Below, in pieces: positions 61,993 to 64,000 of a stretch of 64,000 nt of DNA (the stretch's first letter is position 1; each line of letters starts with the position of its first letter). Where the stretch lies: positions 2,253,501 through 2,317,500 of the forward strand of contig NZ_CP069354.1 of NCBI RefSeq assembly GCF_016864375.1. Direction: 5' to 3'. A program made the position numbers and the translations under genes. Under the pieces are notes generated by a model, which was given only the letters and a program-made list of their open reading frames with translations, did not search any database and was not told the origin of the DNA. The stretch comes from Microvirga sp. VF16 (GTDB lineage: Bacteria; Pseudomonadota; Alphaproteobacteria; Rhizobiales; Beijerinckiaceae).

Positions 61993-63354
61993 TCAGGCCT
62001 GCTCGTCGCCCAGGCCGCCGGTCTTCAGGAAGTTCTCGAGCCAGTGGATGTCGTACTGGCCGTTCTGAATCTCCGGGTTGCGCACGAGGGTGCGGAAGAG
62101 GGGCAGCGTGGTGTCGATGCCGTCGACCACGAACTCGTCGAGGGCCCGGCGCAGGCGCATGAGACACTCGTTGCGGGTGCGGCCATGAACGATGAGCTTG
62201 CCCACGAGGGAATCGTAATGCGGCGGGATGCGGTAGCCCTGATAGGCCGCCGAATCGACGCGCACGCCGAGGCCGCCCGGCGGGTGGAAATAGCTGATCG
62301 TGCCGGGCGAGGGGCGGAAGGTCGAGGGATGCTCGGCATTCACGCGGCACTCGATGGCATGGCCCTCAATCTTGACGTCTTCCTGTGTGACCGAGAGCGG
62401 ATGGCCGGCCGCGACGCGGATCTGCTCGTTCACCAGATCGATGCCGGTGATCATCTCCGTGACGGGGTGCTCCACCTGGATGCGGGTGTTCATCTCGATG
62501 AAGTAGAACTCGCCGTCCTCGTAGAGGAACTCGATGGTTCCGGCGCCGGCATATTTCAGGTCCTGCATGGCTTTCGCCACGATGCCGCCGATGCGCTCGC
62601 GCATCTCGACATTGAGAGCCGGCGAGGGGCCTTCTTCCCACACCTTCTGGTGGCGGCGCTGCAGGGAGCAGTCGCGCTCGCCGAGATGGATGGCGTTGCC
62701 CTTGCCGTCGCCGAGAACCTGGATCTCGATGTGGCGCGGCTTCTCTAGATATTTCTCGATATAGACCGCATCGTCGCCGAAAGCGGCCTTGGCCTCGGTG
62801 CGGGCCGTCTGAAAGGCATGGACGAGGTCGTCCTCGTTGCGTGCCACCTTCATGCCGCGTCCGCCGCCGCCGGCGGCCGCTTTGATGATGACTGGGTAGC
62901 CGATGTCCTTGGCGACCTTCTTGGCTTCGGCCTCGTCGTTGATGCCGCCTTCGGAGCCGGGCACGCAGGGGATGCCGAGGCGCTTGGCGGTGCGCTTGGC
63001 CTCGATCTTGTCGCCCATGATGCGGATATGCTCCGCCTTGGGGCCGATGAAGGCGATGCGGTGATGCTCCAGCACCTCCGCGAAACGCGCATTCTCGGAG
63101 AGGAAGCCGTAGCCGGGATGGATCGCATCCGCGCCGGTGATCTCGCAGGCGGCGATGAGCGCCGGGATGTTGAGATAGCTGTCGCGCGCGGCCGGCGGGC
63201 CGATGCAGACGCTCTCGTCGGCAAGGCGCACATGCATGGCGTCGGCGTCGGCGGTGGAATGCACCGCAACGGTGGCGATGCCGAGCTCCTTCGCGGCGCG
63301 AAGAATCCGCAGGGCGATCTCGCCGCGATTGGCAATGAGGATCTTATCGAACAT
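61993..63354 (-). CDS. accC: Acetyl-CoA carboxylase, biotin carboxylase subunit
   Basis: A 453-residue biotin carboxylase. [50 protein letters not shown] (ATP loop), [19 protein letters not shown] and [18 protein letters not shown] with the catalytic Glu/Asn/Arg are all present. It carboxylates biotin on AccB as the first half of malonyl-CoA synthesis. It lies 8 bp downstream of accB in the aroQ-accB-accC operon. Length and motifs are normal. Confidence 0.98.
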   Translation of the reverse strand: MFDKILIANRGEIALRILRAAKELGIATVAVHSTADADAMHVRLADESVCIGPPAARDSYLNIPALIAACEITGADAIHPGYGFLSENARFAEVLEHHRIAFIGPKAEHIRIMGDKIEAKRTAKRLGIPCVPGSEGGINDEAEAKKVAKDIGYPVIIKAAAGGGGRGMKVARNEDDLVHAFQTARTEAKAAFGDDAVYIEKYLEKPRHIEIQVLGDGKGNAIHLGERDCSLQRRHQKVWEEGPSPALNVEMRERIGGIVAKAMQDLKYAGAGTIEFLYEDGEFYFIEMNTRIQVEHPVTEMITGIDLVNEQIRVAAGHPLSVTQEDVKIEGHAIECRVNAEHPSTFRPSPGTISYFHPPGGLGVRVDSAAYQGYRIPPHYDSLVGKLIVHGRTRNECLMRLRRALDEFVVDGIDTTLPLFRTLVRNPEIQNGQYDIHWLENFLKTGGLGDEQA

Positions 63355-63362
63355 GTCGCGCC

Positions 63363-63839
63363 TTACTCGATGACGAGGAGGGGTTCGCCGTATTCAACAG
63401 GAGTTCCGTCTTCGACATAGATGGCGGTCACGGTGCCGGCGCGGGGCGCCACGATCTCGTTGAAGGTCTTCATGGCCTCGACGAGCAGGACCTTGTCGCC
63501 GGCCTGGACCTTGGAGCCGATCTCGACGAAGGCCTTCGCCTCTGGCGAGGGCTTGCGGTAGGCGGTGCCGACCATGGGGGAGAGCACGGCGCCGGGGTGC
63601 GGTGCGCCGGGCTTTGCCCCTGCAGGCACCTCGGCAGCAGCCGGAGGCGGCGCGATGACCGGGGCGGGAGCAAGCGCGGCAGGGGCCGCCATCGGAACCG
63701 TGACGGCGGCGGTGATCGTGCGCGCCACGCGGATGCGAAGGTCGCCCTTCTCCACTTCGATCTCGCTGAGATCCGTGTCGGCGATCAGGTTCGCCAGCTC
63801 ACGGACGAGATCGGGATCGAAAGGGTTTTCCTTGGCCAT
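63363..63839 (-). CDS. accB: Acetyl-CoA carboxylase biotin carboxyl carrier protein
   Basis: A 158-residue BCCP. An N-terminal helix ([20 protein letters not shown]) is followed by a Pro/Ala-rich linker ([20 protein letters not shown]). The C-terminal biotinyl domain begins [20 protein letters not shown] and has the biotin lysine in [13 protein letters not shown]. It carries carboxybiotin between AccC and the carboxyltransferase. It is the second gene of the aroQ-accB-accC operon. Confidence 0.97.
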   Translation of the reverse strand: MAKENPFDPDLVRELANLIADTDLSEIEVEKGDLRIRVARTITAAVTVPMAAPAALAPAPVIAPPPAAAEVPAGAKPGAPHPGAVLSPMVGTAYRKPSPEAKAFVEIGSKVQAGDKVLLVEAMKTFNEIVAPRAGTVTAIYVEDGTPVEYGEPLLVIE

Positions 63840-63865
63840 GGGGCTTACCTCTACTTCCTGAGGAA

Positions 63866-64000
63866 CTAGTGCTGGGACGACTTTGCCTGGCGGGCCCGCT
63901 CGGCCATCACCCGGTGAACCGCTTCCAGGCCGAGCACGTAGCTCATGGGCCCGAAACCACAGATCACGCCGACGGAGACGGGCGCTATGAGCGAGCGATG
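63866..64000 (-). CDS. aroQ: Type II 3-dehydroquinate dehydratase, C-terminal part
   Basis: The last 44 residues of a protein entering from the right edge: [20 protein letters not shown], then [20 protein letters not shown] and a stop at 63866. HRS and GVICGFG are the conserved end of AroQ, which makes 3-dehydroshikimate in the shikimate pathway. It is followed by accB 26 bp later, the usual aroQ-accB-accC order. The catalytic N-terminal part is outside the window. Confidence 0.93.
   Translation of the reverse strand, partial: HRSLIAPVSVGVICGFGPMSYVLGLEAVHRVMAERARQAKSSQH

Noticed and set aside
1..64000. CRISPR arrays, rRNA and tRNA genes
   Set aside because: No regularly spaced array of direct repeats with spacers and no rRNA or tRNA sequence was noticed, although tRNAs were not searched by covariance model.

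Overview
The window looks like the chromosome of a high-GC alphaproteobacterium of the order Hyphomicrobiales, most like Methylobacteriaceae (Microvirga or Methylobacterium type). The evidence is the right-hand core block: a B12-dependent ribonucleotide reductase (nrdJ), an NDUFA12-type complex I protein, a DUF2155 protein, aat, accC, accB and aroQ. This species assignment is inference, since no rRNA gene is present.

Layout. 0-4.2 kb: partial class III nucleotide cyclase, a DUF6894 protein, a PNPOx-fold flavoprotein, and a Tat-exported MBL hydrolase divergent from a LysR regulator. 4.3-7.2 kb: two related IS110/IS1111-type elements lying tail to tail. 7.3-11.9 kb: an acetolactate-synthase-like ThDP enzyme, an AztD-like periplasmic beta-propeller and an isochorismatase-fold hydrolase. 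12.4-19.6 kb: a large winged-helix/NTPase/TPR regulator followed by a five-gene operon (three alpha/beta hydrolases, a DJ-1/PfpI protein, an MBL hydrolase). Three TTAAC repeats at exact 10-bp pitch stand in front of the operon. 20-23.6 kb: a PhzF-like protein, an alpha/beta hydrolase broken by a 16-bp tandem duplication, a cupin and an arginase-family enzyme. 23.7-25.1 kb: a third IS110-type element with 14-bp inverted ends. 25.2-29.3 kb: a MacAB-like exporter downstream of a small secreted Gly/Asn-rich protein. 29.3-30.4 kb: AT-rich DNA and a decayed IS3-family transposase.

30.4-39.5 kb is the most coherent accessory block. It has a TehA-like channel, a cyanide-insensitive bd-type quinol oxidase operon (small ORF, cioA, cioB and an unlisted 40-aa DUF2474-like peptide), a 5-aminolevulinate synthase with a HisC-like aminotransferase, a Cox11/CtaG with a DUF983 protein, and a MocR-type (GntR plus aminotransferase) regulator. 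Both divergent intergenic regions carry near-identical 23-24 bp inverted repeats (half-site TGTATGG). I infer one regulon linking haem precursor supply, oxidase assembly and the alternative oxidase.

39.6-49.4 kb holds NTF2-fold proteins, SDR dehydrogenases, a GlcG/HbpS protein, AraC and LysR regulators, an AzoR azoreductase and an Asp-nucleophile alpha/beta hydrolase. It shows duplication and decay: a 114-bp promoter segment occurs twice (42.24 and 48.45 kb), with a GlcG fragment and an SDR tail fragment nearby. 49.6-53.6 kb has small unrecognised proteins plus a Ser/Thr kinase overlapping a gene of possible RNase H-like fold. 53.9-64 kb is conserved core, with tandem NrdR boxes exactly 31 bp apart upstream of nrdJ.
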